Shown: positions 45,248 to 57,403 of the stretch, one piece after another
Numbering within the stretch: position 1 is the first letter of the stretch
Layout of the letters: every line of letters begins with the position of its first letter
Assembly: GCF_000003195.3 (NCBI RefSeq)
Contig: NC_012873.2
Coordinates: forward strand, 66,969,615-67,033,614
From: Sorghum bicolor
Taxonomy: Eukaryota > Streptophyta > Magnoliopsida > Poales > Poaceae
Length of the DNA: 64,000 nucleotides
Direction: 5' to 3'
Position numbers and translations under genes: made by a program
Notes under the pieces: model-generated
Told to the model about the DNA's origin: nothing
Database searches by the model: none
Seen by the model: the letters and a program-made list of their open reading frames with translations, nothing else

Positions 45248-45477
45248 CTCCCTCCATCCCAAATTATAAAACATTTGACTTCTTTAACTTCAAGTTTGAC
45301 TACTCGTCTTATTCAAATTTTTTTTGCAAATATAGTTAAAATTAAGTTGTTCTTGTAGAAATTTTATTAATAAACCAAGTCACGGCAAAAGAAGTGATAT
45401 TTTGCACAATGAATAAGATGAATGGTCAAACTTGGTGTAAAAAAAATCAAACGTCTTATAATTTAGGATGGATCGAG
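45248..45477. mobile_element. Stowaway MITE
   Basis: The left end CTCCCTCCATCCCAAATTAT is matched inversely by the right end ATAATTTAGGATGGATCGAG, with TA on both flanks (45246-45247 and 45478-45479). The subterminal AAACATTTGACTT/GTCAAACTTGG segments are typical of grass Stowaway elements. It lies about 680 bp upstream of the WAK start. Confidence 0.85.
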
Positions 45478-45479
45478 TA

Positions 45480-46865
45480 TTTTATACATGTTGAGTGTGG
45501 GCTTCCATATCCACACGAAGGGGTACACCTCTGCCTCGGTACAGAGCCACCGCCGCCACTCCTCGCTCCTCCGCTGCCTCAGCTCGTAGGCCCCTCTCTT
45601 TCTTTCTCTCCCACGTATCTACCGGACATTAAAAGAGAAGGGAACCCACATATTATTAGGATTTAGTCTAATAAATATTTCAATGAAATCAAATGATTTT
45701 TAGTTGGCATCGTGTTTCCTACGATGACTTTGATGATTGCTATGATGAGATTGTCGTTGCAGAGAATGACCAATTTGTAACCTTTATCTGTAAGAGAAGG
45801 GGTGCTTTGGGGAGCCTCCTATGAGAATAGCAACTGACAGCGGAACTGTCGATATTCTTTCAGTGATTTAGATGCGTTTTGGACTGGTTACGAGACGTTG
45901 AATCTTACGGCATGCTCAATGTTTTGCAGTTGGCCGTTGGATTTGACTTAAGGACTATACTTTGGCTCCGACGTTCAAGAGAAACCATTGGAGGAGGAAA
46001 AAATGGAAGAATCTGAATAGAATATTATGTATTTTCTATTTTAGTTTTTTCATAATTTGGGGATGTACAGTGACAAAAGTTTAATACAAGTCCCCCTTCC
46101 CTTTGCAGAAAAAACACACGAATTTTGTTAATAACTTTAGCCTCCAAACTCTCAATGTCTCTTTACCATTACAAAGTTACAATTGTCTGTTTCTTGCAAG
46201 GATCCTCACTGATTCAAATCAAGGAAGTTAAAGAGTTTCTTTTCTTGCGAACTGAGCATAGTTTCACTAGTAGGTTCCTTATAAAGAATCTATTGGATTG
46301 ACTTTGTTAATTTTAAGATTTGTTGGTCTAGAGTTTTTTAGGGGTTTGTTAGTCTAGAATTGGTCATACATATATAGGTGTGAAATTTGTTTTCTCGAAA
46401 TAAAAAGCAAAAGGGTTAAAGACTTTGTTGGGCCAACGGGGAGGCTGATGCACTACAGAAGCAGAGGTCCAAACTAAATAGTCTTTGGGCTTCTCTGCCT
46501 GGCCTCGGCATGTCTGCCGCCGTCCCAAACCAGCCCATCTCCCCACGGCCCATCGTCCCAAACCGATTGGGCGGAAGACGTCGTCCCGCGGGCGCGCGCG
46601 CCGCGTGGACGACGAGGTCCCCGTCTCTCCGTGCGAGTGACACGAGCCGGCCCACGTCCCCGCCCCGCTGGACCTCCGCCTCGGCCTCGGCCGGCCAAAA
46701 CCCTCGCCAAAATCCCCCAACTCCACCACCACTTGTCTCGCTTTCGCTTTATCACTTGTCGACACCAACAGTCGCCCCTTCCCCGAGCCCGGGCGCCTCT
46801 TCACCGCCGCCGCCCCGTCGTCGCCGGTCGGGACGCTCCGGGCGGCCGCGCGCCCCCACAGAGGA
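45480..46865 (+). other. Intergenic; promoter and leader of the RHON1-like gene
   Basis: AT-rich and without a recognised gene to about 46400, then GC-rich to the RHON1 start. CCAAAACCCTCGCC near 46696 contains an AAACCCT telo-box-like motif, often found near plastid- and ribosome-related genes. The frames 46364-46804 (minus) and 46510-46995 (plus) are composition-driven. Confidence 0.4.
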
Positions 46866-49596
46866 ATGTCCCCCGCGGCCCCCGCCCTCCTCCACCACCG
46901 CGGTACGCGACCACACCCCCACCCCCACTCCCCTCCGCCTCTCGTCTCCCGTGCCTACCTTGTGGCGCTGGCGCCGTCCACCTCTAATTACCTAGGGTTT
47001 CGCTCCGCGGCTCTGCCCTATCGCCTGTTGTTGGACGGCGTTTGTCCTGGCGCCCTGTGCCGTGCGCGCGCGGCGCGCCCCTGTCGTGACGGAGGGAAGC
47101 AATGCGCGCGATGTGGGGCCAGGGCAGCCTGCCTAACGGTCGAGGCTGTTTGCTGCTACGTGGCGCGGGTTCCCCAGATAGCGTCGTGTGAGAATGGTGA
47201 ATCATCAGAGGAGACCTAACCGGGAGTTATGCGGAGAATGGAACTGTTGGAGCCAGTGAATTCAACCAGATTGCTCTGTGAAATTATAACCTTTTCTGTG
47301 AAATTCCTGCGTAGCAGATGGGGCAAATTACTTTTGCTCCTCATGGGGTGCGTCGTGGACAAACTAGAGAAATGTGGCTTCTGTAGTCCAGTGTAACGCT
47401 GCCAGCCTCATGTACTAAAAGAAACTGGGTACAGATCTGGTTCCCCAACTATAATAGGTCTTTGGAATCTTATCAAACCGATTGCAAATCCAAGCAGTGT
47501 TGAATTCACCGTCTACTCCAGCTCGCTGTCTTCATTTAATTGCAAGGGGCCAAGGGCTAATTAGTTAATTGATCAGGGATTTTGATCTATAAACGCCATG
47601 ACTGGGATTCCGTATGATGTGTGTTTCATGCTTCATCCACGTTTTTACAATGAAAGCCTATCTAATTTATGAGTGATTATCTTTTCCATTTAGATGCCTT
47701 GCAGTTTCTTAGCTGCTCGGATGCACATGTTGACTAAGTTACTGGTCTTTGTTATATTCTGTTAGGTGACTGCCATCTTAATAGCCCCATGTTCAAAATG
47801 GATTGCATTTAATTCCCAGGTTTAACTTATATTAGACTTACTGTTAGTTGCTATTTCTTGGTATCATCGCCCAGTGCAGTGTTTTCATCTTTTTCGTACT
47901 AGGTGTAAACACCTCCCACTTTTGCGTTGTTTGGCTTTAATTAGGACAGTTTGTTAGCTGATTCATTAAGATGCACAGATCTACACTTACTGTATGCCGT
48001 GCACCTCCACTTCTGATGTAGCACTGTACGTCCCTTGCAGATGTACAGATAGGCCACATAAATGGTGCATACTCTTTAAGTGTCTTATCATGTTTCCATG
48101 ATCAAGCTATGACTTGTGACTTTCGCTCTAGACAAAAAGGTGAATGTGGGCTTGTTTAACACTTTGTTTTTCGTATAAACACTTCTTGTAGGCTTTCGTT
48201 TTTTCTTAAAAAGATTCTGTAAGTTACTTTTATGTATCATCCAAGTGGTTCTGTTCTTACTAACTTTGATATGATATTTCTACCAAGATGTTTATATCAA
48301 AATCGTTCTTGTTAGCCATGCAATCTCGGTTTATTTCGTTATTGGCATCCCATATCATGTACGACAGCAATTAATGCATACAGTTCCATCTTAAGCTTCC
48401 TATTTCTCCCTAATTCACAAGTTCCTTCTAAAGCAATAACTAATGTACAGTGCTTTTGCTGCACAGGGGTCTCAGGCAGAGCAACCTTACCTGTGCATCA
48501 TGGAGAAAGCAGAGTCCCTCCAGGAGCTTGTTTCATGGGCACATCGCCTATGTTGGGGCCAATGAGGGTATCCTTGGTATGTGGTGCAAGCCCCAACCAC
48601 CATAGGCCAAGGAATTCGGATACATCGCGACAACAAAAAGGGGGGTCCTCCAGAGGGAAAGGCAAGTCATACCAGGATAAAGATGATTCTGAGAACATTG
48701 ATGAATTTGATAGCGATATCATGTTCTCCAAGAACGGACCACCAATATCTTTGGCAAGCAATTCCCGTCCTCAAGCCACATCAGCTCCTGGGGAAAGAGA
48801 GAAGGAGATCGTGGAGCTCTTTAAAAGGGTTCAAGCACAGCTGCGAGCTAGAGGGAAAGGCAGGGAAGACAAGAAGCCTGAACCTGCAAAAGTGCAGGGT
48901 GAAAGGGGCAGTGTTGATTCACTTCTTAAGCTGCTTAGGAAACACTCTGTGGACCAGAGAAGGAAGAGCAGTGACGACAAAGAACAGAATTTTGATGTAA
49001 TGAGGAGAAACAACGATTCTGGAAATAGACAAAGTTCAACCATCTTTGGCACAAAAAGTGACATCCAGGAAGAGCAGAGGAAGCCACCTCCGGCACCCTT
49101 CAAAAGGCCAGCTTCAAATTTCAGGCGAAGGTCTCCTGTTCCTGGAGTGAAGTTCCAGCCTGCTATCAATACGGACGTAGACAGAGATGCCGATCGCAAG
49201 TCCATCGGCAGTAATGTCGCCGATGCTGTACAGAAAGCTAAGACAGTTCTTGATGAGAGGACTGTTACAGATGAGCCTGACTCCATGTCTCCGTATGAAC
49301 CTGATTCTGTAATAGAACCAGAAAATATTTCTTTGGAAGACCTTGATGACATTTTAGATGACGATGAAGAATCTGATACAGATGAACCAGACGATGAGTA
49401 TCCAGAACCTTCTTTGGAAATCACTGATGTTACAGATACAGATGAATTGCACGAGAACAACTCCACGGAAAGTTCAGATCTAACCTCTCTGAAGGTTGCA
49501 GAGCTGAGAGAGCTTGCAAAGTCCCGAGGAATCAAAGGCTATTCAAAGATGAAGAAAAACGAGCTGATTGAAGTGGTGAGCAGCAGCATGGCTTGA
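46866..49596 (+). CDS. RHON1: Rho-N domain RNA-binding protein, RHON1-like, plastid
   Basis: The two-exon model is 46866-46902 and 48467-49596, joined in phase (G|GG) across a 1564-bp intron, giving 388 residues, close to the size of Arabidopsis RHON1. The N-terminus is Ala/Pro/His/Arg-rich and lacks acidic residues, as in plastid transit peptides. GVSGRA spans the exon junction. The middle is highly charged and probably disordered, with an acidic run at about 300-330 (LEDLDDILDDDEESDTDEPD). The last 38 residues form the Rho_N motif (LKVAELRELAKSRGIKGYSK followed by KKNELIEVV), as in the RNA-binding N-terminus of bacterial Rho. Known role in Arabidopsis: RHON1 binds plastid transcripts, helps RNase E-type processing and rbcL transcription termination. 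The small first exon was chosen because it gives the only in-frame ATG with a strong GTACGC donor. Confidence 0.85.
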
Positions 49597-49667
49597 TGAT
49601 AAGCGGGTGATATTGTCAACCTTTCAGTCCCACTTTGCTGATTGAAGTGGTGAGCAGCAGCATGGCT
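49563..49667. repeat. Direct repeat copying the end of the RHON1 coding sequence into its 3' UTR
   Basis: The 31-base segment that encodes the last codons before the RHON1 stop (starting GCTGATTGAAGTGGTGAGCA, 49563-49593) recurs exactly at 49637-49667, 74 bp further on and beyond the stop codon. Flanking CCACTTTGCT and CCTTTCAGTCCC motifs also recur nearby, so the duplication extends irregularly. Confidence 0.9.
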
Positions 49668-50157
49668 ATTCCATTTGAACCCACTTTGCTTGGCCTGATC
49701 CGCTGCCTTTCAGTCCCGTAGAAAATTGTAAATGAGCGAGGCTAACATTGTTCTGGTCTGTGCTGATCTTTTGCTGGTTCTCATTTTGTACGCTAGTTTG
49801 CTAGACATTTAGCTGAATTGTGTGCCGAGTGGAGTAAGGTAGCTGAGAGCCTGAGATGCTGTTTGTGTACTAAATGAATGCACCACATCTGTTCTAGGTG
49901 TTGTTCATCTTTTCTACAGAGTTGACCTATGGGCTATGGCTATGCTGGACCGTTCGCTCATCATCTGGTAAGACTACTGGATTGGTCTTGCCGATATTGT
50001 TCTGAAACATCGTAGGTTCTTTCCTCCCCTTTTACCTGGGTGATGCTGCAGATGAACTCCGTACTGGCAACTCCTCTGAGAGAGGGAGAGAGAGAGAGAT
50101 GTTGCCACATGGTGTTGCTTTGCTTGCATTGCACCCTTCTCTGTATCAATTAATTCA
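49668..50157 (+). other. RHON1 3' region
   Basis: No coding sequence. It likely contains the RHON1 3' untranslated end. A (GA)n run sits near 50083-50100. Confidence 0.4.
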
Positions 50158-50400
50158 GGCCTTGTTTAGATGTAAAAACTTTTGGAATTTTGACACTGTA
50201 CCACTTTTGTTTGTATTTGTGAAATAGTGCCCAATAATAGACTAACTAGGCTCAAAAGATTTATCTCACGATTTACAAGCAAATTGTACAATTAGTTATT
50301 TCTTTTATCTATATTTAATACTTCATGCATGTGACGCAAGATTCGATGTGACAGAGAATTTTGTAAACTTTTGGACTTTTGAAGGGATGTAAACAGGCCC
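50158..50400. mobile_element. GGCCTTGTTTAG-family MITE, TCA duplication
   Basis: Left end GGCCTTGTTTAGATG, right end GGATGTAAACAGGCCC; TCA flanks both sides (50155-50157 and 50401-50403). The interior blocks AAAAGATTTATCTCACGATT and TATATTTAATACTTCATGCA match the family. Confidence 0.85.
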
Positions 50401-51154
50401 TCAAGATGGTGCTGTGCTGCAACAAGGCCTATTGTTTTTTGTAGCACAGTACCACCATATATTTACCCTATGTATGAACAAGAACAAGTCCCTGATCTCT
50501 CTTTGCGTTGCAGGTGAATGAAGGCTGGCAATTATTGGCCTGCCCTGCGCTCTCGACGCCGTGCAGAGGTAGCTGCAGCTTTGCTCATGGTCATGGAAGA
50601 CAGCAGGAGGAGGAGGAGCAGCCACCAATTACGCATTGGGTGGTTTGTTACTTTGTTCAGAGACAGGAGACTGTGTTGAGGCCGGCGGCTGCGTTATTGG
50701 CCTGTGCTTGTGTTCTTCCTTGTGCTACGCTAATCGTCATGTGGTATCGTGATCCACGCGGGCGGGTAGGCGGGGACTCTCGGCTCAGTCTGCATATGCT
50801 TTGGTCTCTGGCAGCCGTCAGATCTGGAGTGATTGGACGGTTAGTTGGCCTCCTCACGTGCCGCGTCTCTGCTGCTTGTCTCTCACCATGCTGACTGGCT
50901 CTGCTTCCGCCTGGGCCTGCTGGGCATATTGCGGAGCCCTGATTAAAGCTGGCCCAGCTCGATACGGCCGCAGTTATCATTGTACGTACTGCAACCGAGT
51001 CCCAGCCACTGCCCACCTCCTTTTTCTTCATTCCAAAAAAATAAAAATAAAGTAACGAGCACATTTTTGTCCTGTTGGCATGCAGTAGCCCCGTATTTGC
51101 ACACAGGGGCCTTTATGCAAGGCTTCCTCCTTTTGCGTCTCCTCACTCATCTCA
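50401..51154. other. Intergenic stretch
   Basis: Moderate GC. Overlapping frames at 50508-50894 (plus) and 50657-51064 (minus) have no recognised domain. Confidence 0.35.
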
Positions 51155-51386
51155 GGCCTTATTTAGTTTACCCAAAAAATCATTTTTTTTTTCAAAATTT
51201 CTCGTCACATCGAATCTTATGGCACATGTATGAAACATTAAATATAGATAAAAATACTGTAAACCGTGAGATGAATTTTTTTAACTTAATTACTCTATAT
51301 TTGAACAATGTTTGTCAAATAATAAAAACGAAACTGTTACAGTATCCCAACTAAAAAAAATTGGTTTTTGGGAACTAAACAAGGTC
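51155..51386. mobile_element. GGCCTTGTTTAG-family MITE
   Basis: Left end GGCCTTATTTAGTTTACC, right end GGGAACTAAACAAGGTC. The internal CTCGTCACATCGAATCTTAT block is typical. TCA precedes the left end, but the right flank reads TGA, so the duplication is decayed or the end is shifted. Confidence 0.75.
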
Positions 51387-52334
51387 TGATCCTACGACAC
51401 AACAAGACGCTCGAGAGGCCAGCAACGCCGCATGCATGGACCGATAGATGCTGACCATTAATCGTCCAGCATGCATGCAGATGCAGGTAGGAAACCACGA
51501 ACGAACGAACGAGACGACGAAGCCCCAGCAGACCAGACCAGCACAGCACAGGACGGACGTGTACAACGATCGATCGACAAGGTGTGCGTAGACACGTACG
51601 TTAGCTATAGGCCGGTCCCAGGCTGCGGCCCGCGTTGCTGTAGCGCGCCATCACTGTTGGAACTCTCTTCTCCAAGCTGAGGGCTGAGCCGCGGCGCGAC
51701 AGCAGCAGCAGCTAGCTAGGCTGCCGGGCGCCGGACGCGCCGATACTGTTGCCGCGTCGGAGTAGGGCGACCCCTAGGCCTGCACGCGCCGTGCGACAGT
51801 GAGTGAACCCCCCGGCCCTCTGCGTGTGCCGAGTGCCGACGGCCGGGAAGTCGGGAACTCAAGGGCGACTAGTCCACATCACTCGCCCTGGCCCTGCTCA
51901 TGCATATCATGGGCCATGCATGCATTATATATGCGGCCGTGCAGCATGCATGGACCATGTGTGATGTGTCCATATCGCAAGCAGCCTCTCGCACACATCA
52001 AACATGAGCACTAAGCACTGCTTGCTACCTATATCTATATGGTCACGTGTTCTTCGATCCCCTTTTTCTTATATATACTACAACGGAAACCTATTACGTG
52101 GTCATTTGGAGGAATGATAATTGTGTTATGTGTTCTGTCTTGTATTCGGTCTCTGCTAGATATATATGGGCAGTTCAAAACAAGGTCTCATATTGGATTC
52201 GGATTCTGCTAGCTTTGGATTCGAAATGTGGCCTCATCTTGGATTTGGACTCGAAATGTGTGGACAGTAAGAGTGAGATACAGAGGCATGGGAGAGTGAT
52301 GCACAGTGGGATAGGCTGATTGTCGCCTGATCGA
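51387..52334. other. Intergenic stretch
   Basis: GC-rich at 51550-51850, with many GCATGCATG palindromes. No gene recognised. Confidence 0.35.
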
Positions 52335-53580
52335 AGCTCAGTCTTGTCGTCCTTGAACTTTCAAATGAACAATTCAATTTTCAAAATTTTCTTTTGGGTC
52401 CAGTTTCATCGTAGGGTTTTCAAAGTGACGCTTCAGTTCTTAAATTCATTTTGGGCTTAGTTTTGTCCATGAGCTACCATAATGCATTTTAGTATTAAAC
52501 TTTTCTTTTTGGCTCAACTTCATCCCTTATTCTACAATGGGACTCCGTGATGTTACACCCGGTCAACTTTAGAACCAATCTCGATTCGAGATGGATGGTC
52601 ATCATTCGATACTAATGTCCCTGGTGACATCATCCCCAGCTATCGAGCCAAATAGCACACTTTCAACATTTATATATATCCTCAAATATGAATAATTGGA
52701 TCATTATGATCCGATATCATATTGTTCATTTATAATTACACTGTTTCATTTAAGTAACTAAATATTATATCTAGCTTATGACAAAAACACATTACTTTTA
52801 TGCACAATAGGTTATTAGTTGAGCCTGATGCTAGGAATATTGTCTTAAGGGAAAAATTGTAGATTTGTTGTTGTTCTAATTCATCACTGTGTTCCCAAGG
52901 TACTAAATTGCATTTGTAGCAGCTGCAATTACTCCCACAAAAGCAATGTAGTATCTAGTTTATAGTTCAAGATCGAGAAAGATATTTCCTTGATTCTTTT
53001 TTTTCTTCCTGATTCATGGAATACTGCTTGTTTCTAAAGATAAATCCTGATATTTGAACTATTGGTTTGAATATTTGTTTCAATAGTTGATACTCTCCTA
53101 TATTGCTTCTATTAGATTAGGTGGGTAGCAGATCACCATCATGTTTCATCAATTTAATGCCAACATTGGTTTGTCCACTCTTTCTAGGCACCGGTGTATA
53201 AACGATGCCATTTAAAAGAATCCATTACAATTATTGATGACCATTAAAGAGTTTCTAGACCGTCTACAAATAATATATGTTTTATCTGAATCTCCAGTCA
53301 CCACTCACGAGACTCACGAGGGGTGTTGGAGCTGATTAGGCATGTGGTGTGGTGTTCCACATAGGTCTAGGAATGAAGTTGAGCTTGAAAAGAAAAGTTT
53401 GAAGACTAAAATATACTTTGGTAGTTCATGGATGAAACTGAGCCTGAAATGCAAAGCTTGAGGGATTGAAATAGTCACTTTAATAGTTCTAGGATGAAAC
53501 TGAACTTGAAACTAAACTTATGGCGTCTAAACTGGTGAAACAATCATTTAGACGATCGAGGGATAAAATTAAGCCTGAAG
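52335..53580. mobile_element. Foldback-like element: inverted arms made of diverged subrepeats
   Basis: The left arm (about 52335-52560) and right arm (about 53340-53580) are inverse complements over some 230 bp with moderate divergence. Each arm consists of three to four units of about 60 bp, all containing a GGATGAA(A/G)(C/T)TGAGC-type core (right arm: 53380, 53429, 53491 and 53560; left arm, inverted, at about 52340, 52395, 52450 and 52510). The 780 bp between the arms is AT-rich and non-coding. The layout suits a foldback or long-TIR Mutator-like element. Target duplications were not found. Confidence 0.7.
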
Positions 53581-53902
53581 CAATAGTTGAAGGGACTAAA
53601 ATGGCTATTCCACCAAAGGGTAGTTTTTTTCTTCTTCTTTTCATATAGGTATAGATGTATACATAGATGGAACATCCTTGTATTTTTTTTTTACATAATG
53701 AAAAAGTCTCAGTTTCACATACTTGCTTGTTCAACACAAGAAGAAGTGTCAACTCATAATTACAGGTAAACTCAATCTTTATTAACCTCATGTACACTGA
53801 TTATGATTGCTGACCAATAGGCAAATAAAATGAGAAGCTATCCACTGAAAGCGAAAAAAAACTATATATCTCTCCATTGCTAGAGTGGACAGATATATAG
53901 TT

Positions 53903-53964
53903 GGCACACCTCTATCGGTCGTTCATTTTTTTTGGCACACCTCTATCGGTCGTTCATTTTTTTT
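53903..53964. repeat. Two-copy tandem repeat, 31-bp period
   Basis: GGCACACCTCTATCGGTCGT plus TCATTTTTTTT is repeated exactly once (53903-53933 and 53934-53964). Perfect identity implies recent slippage or duplication. Confidence 0.92.
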
Positions 53965-54995
53965 TTCTATGGTCATCCGTGCGCTGCAATGCAACAGAGC
54001 CGGTCTTGACATGTACAGCAAGTGGTAACTATATGGAGTAGTGACTAATAACAGTGACTACTGGTACTACGACGACGACTATATATGTGTGTCTTGTTGT
54101 GCTGTACAAGGCGGGAGGCCGGCCGGGGACGGGGAGGCTAGCTGCCGGCTTTAATCGCGGGCACTGTTGGTCCGGCGAGCTATAGGTCACCGTCAAGATT
54201 CCGGTGGTGCCACCACCACGCTGCCACGTACGTCGTCGTGTGTATATGCGTCATCATATATCTCTACGACCATTACATACCCCATCCATCCATGGATGAC
54301 GATACGTACGATCGCACAATAACTCGCGTACCGTGGTGGACCGTGTGGTAACTGTACGCAGAGAGGAAGCATAAATAGGTGCCCGGCCAGGGGCGCGCTC
54401 CAAGCTGGCGCGCTGATCCACGGCCGGCAGCAGGCGCCGCATGTGATCGAGATGTGACCAACTGGGCCGGGGGCTAGCTAGCTGCTTTGGCACCGAGCGC
54501 CGGCCGGATCCCCGCTGCCGGCTTGGCCCCCGCCGTATCGCCGGTGGGGCACACCGCCTGGTGCCGGCCGGCCGCGCCCGCCCGCCGCCGCACAGCGCCG
54601 GCTACAGGCGGCCGGCCGATGGTGGTGGCCACCAGCAGCGCGCGCGCAACCCCGCGGCGGCATGCCTGCCGGGCGCTGGCCGGCCGGCCGATCCCCTGCC
54701 GCTGCACGCGACGAGACGCAGCGGGCGGGCGCGGCATGATTTGATTTGATTTATGTCCTACGTACATATATGATCATGGTCACGACCAAAGCGCGACCTT
54801 TTGACCGGCCCATATATGCACACACACACGCATCAAATCCATGCTGTACGTGTCCGATTCCGATCCGTCTACCCTCGATCAGCTAGCTAGCTCTGCGTGT
54901 CTGCTGCATGCACGGTCATTGTCGCTCCATCGCCATGCATGCATGGGAATCAGGATCTGAATCGGACGGCGCTGTTGTATGCATGCTAGCTCTCA
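53965..54995. other. Intergenic; CpG-rich block 54380-54740
   Basis: The block is rich in CCGGCCGG motifs and open on both strands with no recognised domain. No gene called. Confidence 0.35.
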
Positions 54996-55224
54996 GGCCT
55001 TGTTTTAGTTTCAAAATTTTTTTGATTTTAGGTATTGTAGCGCTTTTGTTTTTATCTAACAATTATTATCTAATCATGAATTAACAAGTCTTAAAAGATT
55101 TATCTCGTGATTTACAAGTAAACTGTGTAATTAGATTTTGACTATATTTAATGTTTGTGGCGTAAGATTAGATTTAATAGAAAATCTTGAAAAGTTTTTT
55201 AATTTTGGGTGGCTAAATAAGGCC
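54996..55224. mobile_element. GGCCTTGTTTAG-family MITE, TCA duplication
   Basis: Left end GGCCTTGTTTTAGTTTC, right end GGTGGCTAAATAAGGCC, with TCA flanking both sides (54993-54995 and 55225-55227). The interior block AAAAGATTTATCTCGTGATT is typical. Confidence 0.82.
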
Positions 55225-57177
55225 TCACTCGCTCGATCATCCACCGTACAGAGAGCTTGTGATAGATCGAGCAGCAGCTAGCTAGCTGCATGATGCATGC
55301 TCCATCGATGCACACCCCGGCCTGTTCCTGTGCTGTGTGCACACAGTGGGTACAGTAGGTCGTAGCGACTCTGTACATGCATGCAATGTAGCGTGTACAC
55401 GAGCCTAGCTATGCGCGCATCTTTGGTCAGGGTAGGTTAGGTCGCGACGACTGTAACGTGCAGTGTGCGGTGCATGACATGCATGCGTCCTACAGACCGA
55501 CCGCCAAAGCTGGGCCAAATCCAATATCAATATTAATGTTTTCTTATCGAGTATAATGAGCATCCCAAACCTTTTTGCATAGTTTGTTTTATAAATGAGA
55601 GAGTTTGTCAAGTCCCAAATAAATATGACAAAGGTGAAAGAAGCAATCTTCAATGATTTCACATTAATCACTTGGCAAAAAAAGAAAATCTAGCGGCGGA
55701 AGCGAAGGAGTAGTCGCGTGACCACGCGCGAGGGCGACGGATTTCGCGCGAGGGACGCAATGCCAAGTGCGGAGGGGCTTGGTATATGCGAGTCCTTCCC
55801 CTCTATTATACAAGTTAACAAAATTGCAAAACTCAATTACCAAAACGGTGGATATGTGTTTGTTTAGACTTTTTTGTAAATACATAAATGCAAAACCTAT
55901 TCAACTCACACACTCACACGCGTGCGTCCGTAATGTGCAATACCACCAAACATACACAATATATGTACCCTAAAAATTCTGAAAATTTTCATAAAAATGT
56001 GCGATCACCAAAGTTTGAACCCTGGGGTAGTGTCCCACGTACTGCATAGCCCTACCACTGGACACACAGCCTCATTCATGCAATATTTCTGTTTTTAATA
56101 GTACAAATGGAGACGGTGGGAATAAGCATGGCTGGTAGCTCTAGGGAAGAAGAAGCTGCAAAATTCCTTTATCTAGCTAAAACAAGAAGAAGCTGCTGCA
56201 GAAAAGCACATCCATTATTTGGCTGATAGTTTCAATTTATTTTGGTTATAAACAGATTATAAGGCGTCTGAGTGGAGGGTTCATGTCCCACTTTTCCTTT
56301 TTATGTGTTGGAAACAGTGTGAACTGATTTCTTCTCCATGAAACTCGTTTTACTTCCATGGAGCTTTGATCATCTCTCGCACTTGGTAAATATTGTGTCA
56401 TGTTAGCATATTTGCTAAGTTAATACCTAATTAGTGCTCATAAAATTCTCGTGTTACTATACAATGAGACGCTACCGACGACAGGTAGCAGTGACCACTG
56501 AGACCAGCCCGATGGACTCCGTCAGTCTTCTCTCGTGGATTTGTTGGTCTAGTAGTCTTCGAAGATGTTCATAGAGAGGTAGGACGTGTATGTATTTATA
56601 CAGAGTGTGTATGCGTCATGAGCATCTGCCGATCTGCGTTATATTGTATAATCTCAAAGAAAAGTGATGAACCAATGAACGGGAATAAGGGCCAGGCCGT
56701 GGCCGGTCATACATGCAGTGCCTGCCTATCTAGTTTGCTGCCCGCCCGTATGTACTATCTCTATCATAAGAAAAAAAAAACAATTCTAGGTACATTTTTC
56801 GTTAAAATATTCAAAGTTCAACCAAATATATACAGATAAGAAAATATTAACGTTTTTTAACTGGGTATGTTATAAAATATCTTATGACAAATCTAATGAT
56901 ATTTTATTTGGTGTTATAATTATTAATATTTTTTTAATACATACCTTAACTTGATATTAATTATATTATATTAGAATTGTATTATTTTGTGGATGAAGTG
57001 GCTGAGCGTAGTACGTGCAGGTGGTCAAAGCAGTCAGGGGCATAAACTGTTGCATGCGCTGGTACTGGCCAGTAAATGTAGGCAATGTACTCACAACTCA
57101 CGAGACAGAGAGAGAGAGAGAGCATGCATAGCATAGACGAGATGACAGTGGTGTAGTAGTGTGGAGAGTACAGTATA
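55225..57177. other. Intergenic, with a decayed MITE at about 56261-56473
   Basis: The decayed element has left end GGCGTCTGAGTGGAGG, an inverse right end (CAATGAGACGC) and internal CATGAAACTCG motifs, relating it to the GGCCAGTCTCAGTGG family. An AT-rich Stowaway-like relic may occupy 56760-56990. A (GA)n run is at 57106-57121. No gene. Confidence 0.4.
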
Positions 57178-57403
57178 GGCTTTGTTTAGTTAGTTTTCAA
57201 GATTCCTCGTCACATCAAATCTTATGTCACATGCATGAAACATTAAATATATACGAAAACAAAAACTAATTACACAGTTTAGCTGTAAATTACGAGACGA
57301 ATCTTTTGATCCTAGTTAGTCCATGATTAGATAATATTTGTCACAAACAAACAAAAGTGCTACGGTACCGAAAACTTTTCACTTTTCGGAACTAAACGAG
57401 GCC
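57178..57403. mobile_element. GGCCTTGTTTAG-family MITE, ATA duplication
   Basis: Left end GGCTTTGTTTAGTTAG, right end GGAACTAAACGAGGCC, flanked on both sides by ATA (57175-57177 and 57404-57406). The internal CTAGTTAGTCCATGATTAGA block is typical. Confidence 0.85.

Noticed and set aside
48831..49535. 234-codon minus frame within RHON1
   Set aside because: Ser-rich antisense shadow of the acidic and charged RHON1 sequence.
56010..56070. GTTTGAACCCTGGGG resembling a tRNA B box
   Set aside because: No A box or cloverleaf could be built around it.
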